From assembly GCA_021776145.1 (NCBI GenBank), contig JAJFGM010000673.1:1-6834 (forward strand): 6,834 nt of DNA, read 5' to 3'. The position numbers and the translations under genes were made by a program. Below the pieces are notes generated by a model. The model was not told the origin of the DNA. It ran no database searches and saw only the letters and a program-made list of their open reading frames with translations. Below, in pieces: positions 6,159 through 6,834 of this stretch; positions within the stretch are counted from its first letter, which is position 1, and the number at the start of each line of letters is the position of its first letter. Origin of the DNA: Kiloniellaceae bacterium (GTDB taxonomy: Bacteria > Pseudomonadota > Alphaproteobacteria > Kiloniellales > Kiloniellaceae).

Positions 6159-6344
6159 ATGGAAGGATTTGGGATGTTCTTCGAAATGGGCGGGTACGCG
6201 GGCTTTGTTTGGCCGGCCTTTGGCCTCACCGCTGTCGTCATGGTCGCATTGGTGGTCTCGACGCTGCGCCAACTGGCGCAGAATCGCCGCCGATTGGAGA
6301 TGTTGGAAACCGCACAAGCTTCCCAGAAACGAGGCCTGAAGTGA
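6159..6344 (+). CDS. ccmD: Heme exporter small subunit CcmD
   Basis: CcmD is a small single-span membrane protein that helps release heme-loaded CcmE from the CcmABC complex. From the ATG at 6159 the product is 61 residues. The family hallmark EMGGYAGFVWPAFG (9-22) is followed by one hydrophobic segment (about 20-35) and a basic, coiled C-terminal tail (RQLAQNRRRLEMLE) facing the cytoplasm. Two starts are plausible. ATG 6159 has GAGG at 6148-6151. ATG 6174 has the better GGAAGGA at 6161-6167 and would give 56 residues. Both keep the conserved core. The stop overlaps the ccmE GTG start (GTGA). Confidence 0.9.
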   Translation: MEGFGMFFEMGGYAGFVWPAFGLTAVVMVALVVSTLRQLAQNRRRLEMLETAQASQKRGLK

Positions 6345-6793
6345 CCCGCAAGCGCCGCCGCATCTATATCATTCTTGCTGGTGTGCTGCTGTTCGGCAGT
6401 GCCGCGGCGCTGGTGCTGACCGCCTTCGAGGATGCGGTGATCTATTTTCATTCGCCAAGCGATGTGATCGCCAAACCGCCACCACCGGGCCGCGGCATTC
6501 GCCTGGGCGGGCTCGTCGAGGAGGAGTCAGTCCAGCGCCAGGACGATGGACTGACCGTGACGTTTCGTATCACCGACCTCAGCGAATCCGTGCCGGTCAC
6601 CTATCGTGGCATCCTGCCCGACCTATTTCGCGAAGGACAGGGCGTGGTCACCGAGGGTACACTTGGCAACGACGGGATCTTTACAGCGCGCGAAGTGTTG
6701 GCCAAACACGACGAGAATTACATGCCGCGCGAAGTCGCCGATGCGCTGAAAAAATCCGGCCAGTGGAAACCCGCCGATGAAAACGACCAATAG
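6341..6793 (+). CDS. ccmE: Periplasmic heme chaperone CcmE
   Basis: CcmE is the membrane-anchored periplasmic heme chaperone. It binds heme covalently through a histidine and passes it to the CcmF/CcmH ligase. The product is 150 residues from the GTG at 6341, with GAGG at 6331-6334 and 6-nt spacing. A basic N-terminus (TRKRRR) and one membrane anchor (about 8-28) precede the OB-fold domain. That domain includes IRLGGLVEEESV (53-64), VTYRGILPDLFREGQGVV (86-103) and the heme motif AKHDENYMP, with H123 as the expected covalent ligand and Y127 as the heme-iron ligand. The longer upstream frame lies inside ccmD and is rejected. The overlap with the ccmD stop suggests coupled translation. The tail after 130 is short and hydrophilic, as usual. 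Confidence 0.96.
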   Translation: MTRKRRRIYIILAGVLLFGSAAALVLTAFEDAVIYFHSPSDVIAKPPPPGRGIRLGGLVEEESVQRQDDGLTVTFRITDLSESVPVTYRGILPDLFREGQGVVTEGTLGNDGIFTAREVLAKHDENYMPREVADALKKSGQWKPADENDQ

Positions 6794-6808
6794 GACTCGA
6801 ACCGCCGG

Positions 6809-6834
6809 ATGATTCCCGAACTCGGACACTTCGC
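6809..6834 (+). CDS. ccmF: Cytochrome c heme lyase subunit CcmF (3' partial, first codons only)
   Basis: Only nine codons are present (MIPELGHFA, the last completed by assuming GCN). They match the well-conserved N-terminus of CcmF, the large membrane subunit that attaches heme from CcmE to apocytochrome c. It follows the ccmE stop by 15 nt, exactly where ccmF is expected. No clear Shine-Dalgarno signal is visible. The identification rests on position and these few residues. Confidence 0.85.

Noticed and set aside
6790..6812. ACTCGAACC motif resembling the T-arm of a - strand tRNA
   Set aside because: No acceptor, D-arm or anticodon stems can be formed around it. It sits between the ccmE stop and the ccmF start by chance.

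Overview
The window is GC-rich, tightly packed DNA from what looks like an alphaproteobacterium, perhaps of the Rhodospirillales type. That placement is inferred from the ccmABCDEF gene order, a promoter motif of the Caulobacter housekeeping type, and the extragenic palindromes. No rRNA or other phylogenetic marker is present. All recognisable genes are on the + strand.

Left part (2-3356): the end of a branched-chain-amino-acid-type (HAAT family) ABC uptake operon. It holds a periplasmic substrate-binding protein whose signal peptide is cut by the window edge, a LivF-type ATPase with an unusually basic C-terminal tail, and a divergent PaaK-like acyl/aryl-CoA ligase homologue. The permeases and the LivG-type ATPase would be expected upstream, outside the window. 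The likely logic is import of an organic acid followed by CoA activation, but the substrate cannot be read from the sequence, and the ligase homologue lacks several standard adenylation motifs.

Middle part (3357-3975, 619 bases without a protein gene): two 65-nt palindromic elements, 11 nt apart, share diverged but homologous ends and lie in opposite orientation. After a featureless stretch (3550-3683) comes a run of three stem-loops ending in a strong intrinsic terminator, which I read as a candidate small RNA of about 120 nt. A promoter-like GCTATATC box then precedes ccmA.

Right part (3976-6834): cytochrome c maturation (System I) genes ccmA, ccmB, ccmC, ccmD, ccmE and the first codons of ccmF. 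CcmAB with CcmC and CcmD load heme onto the heme chaperone CcmE and release it, and CcmF (with CcmH) then attaches the heme to apocytochrome c in the periplasm. ccmA/ccmB and ccmD/ccmE overlap by GTGA junctions with GTG starts. The ccmB-ccmC gap (104 nt) and the ccmC-ccmD gap (49 nt, with a perfect hairpin) are the only breaks. Key residues are intact: heme-ligand histidines and WWVWD in CcmC, and HDENY in CcmE.

The coding content is conventional. The parts most worth a second look are the paired palindromes, the candidate small RNA, and the altered active-site motifs of the PaaK-like protein.
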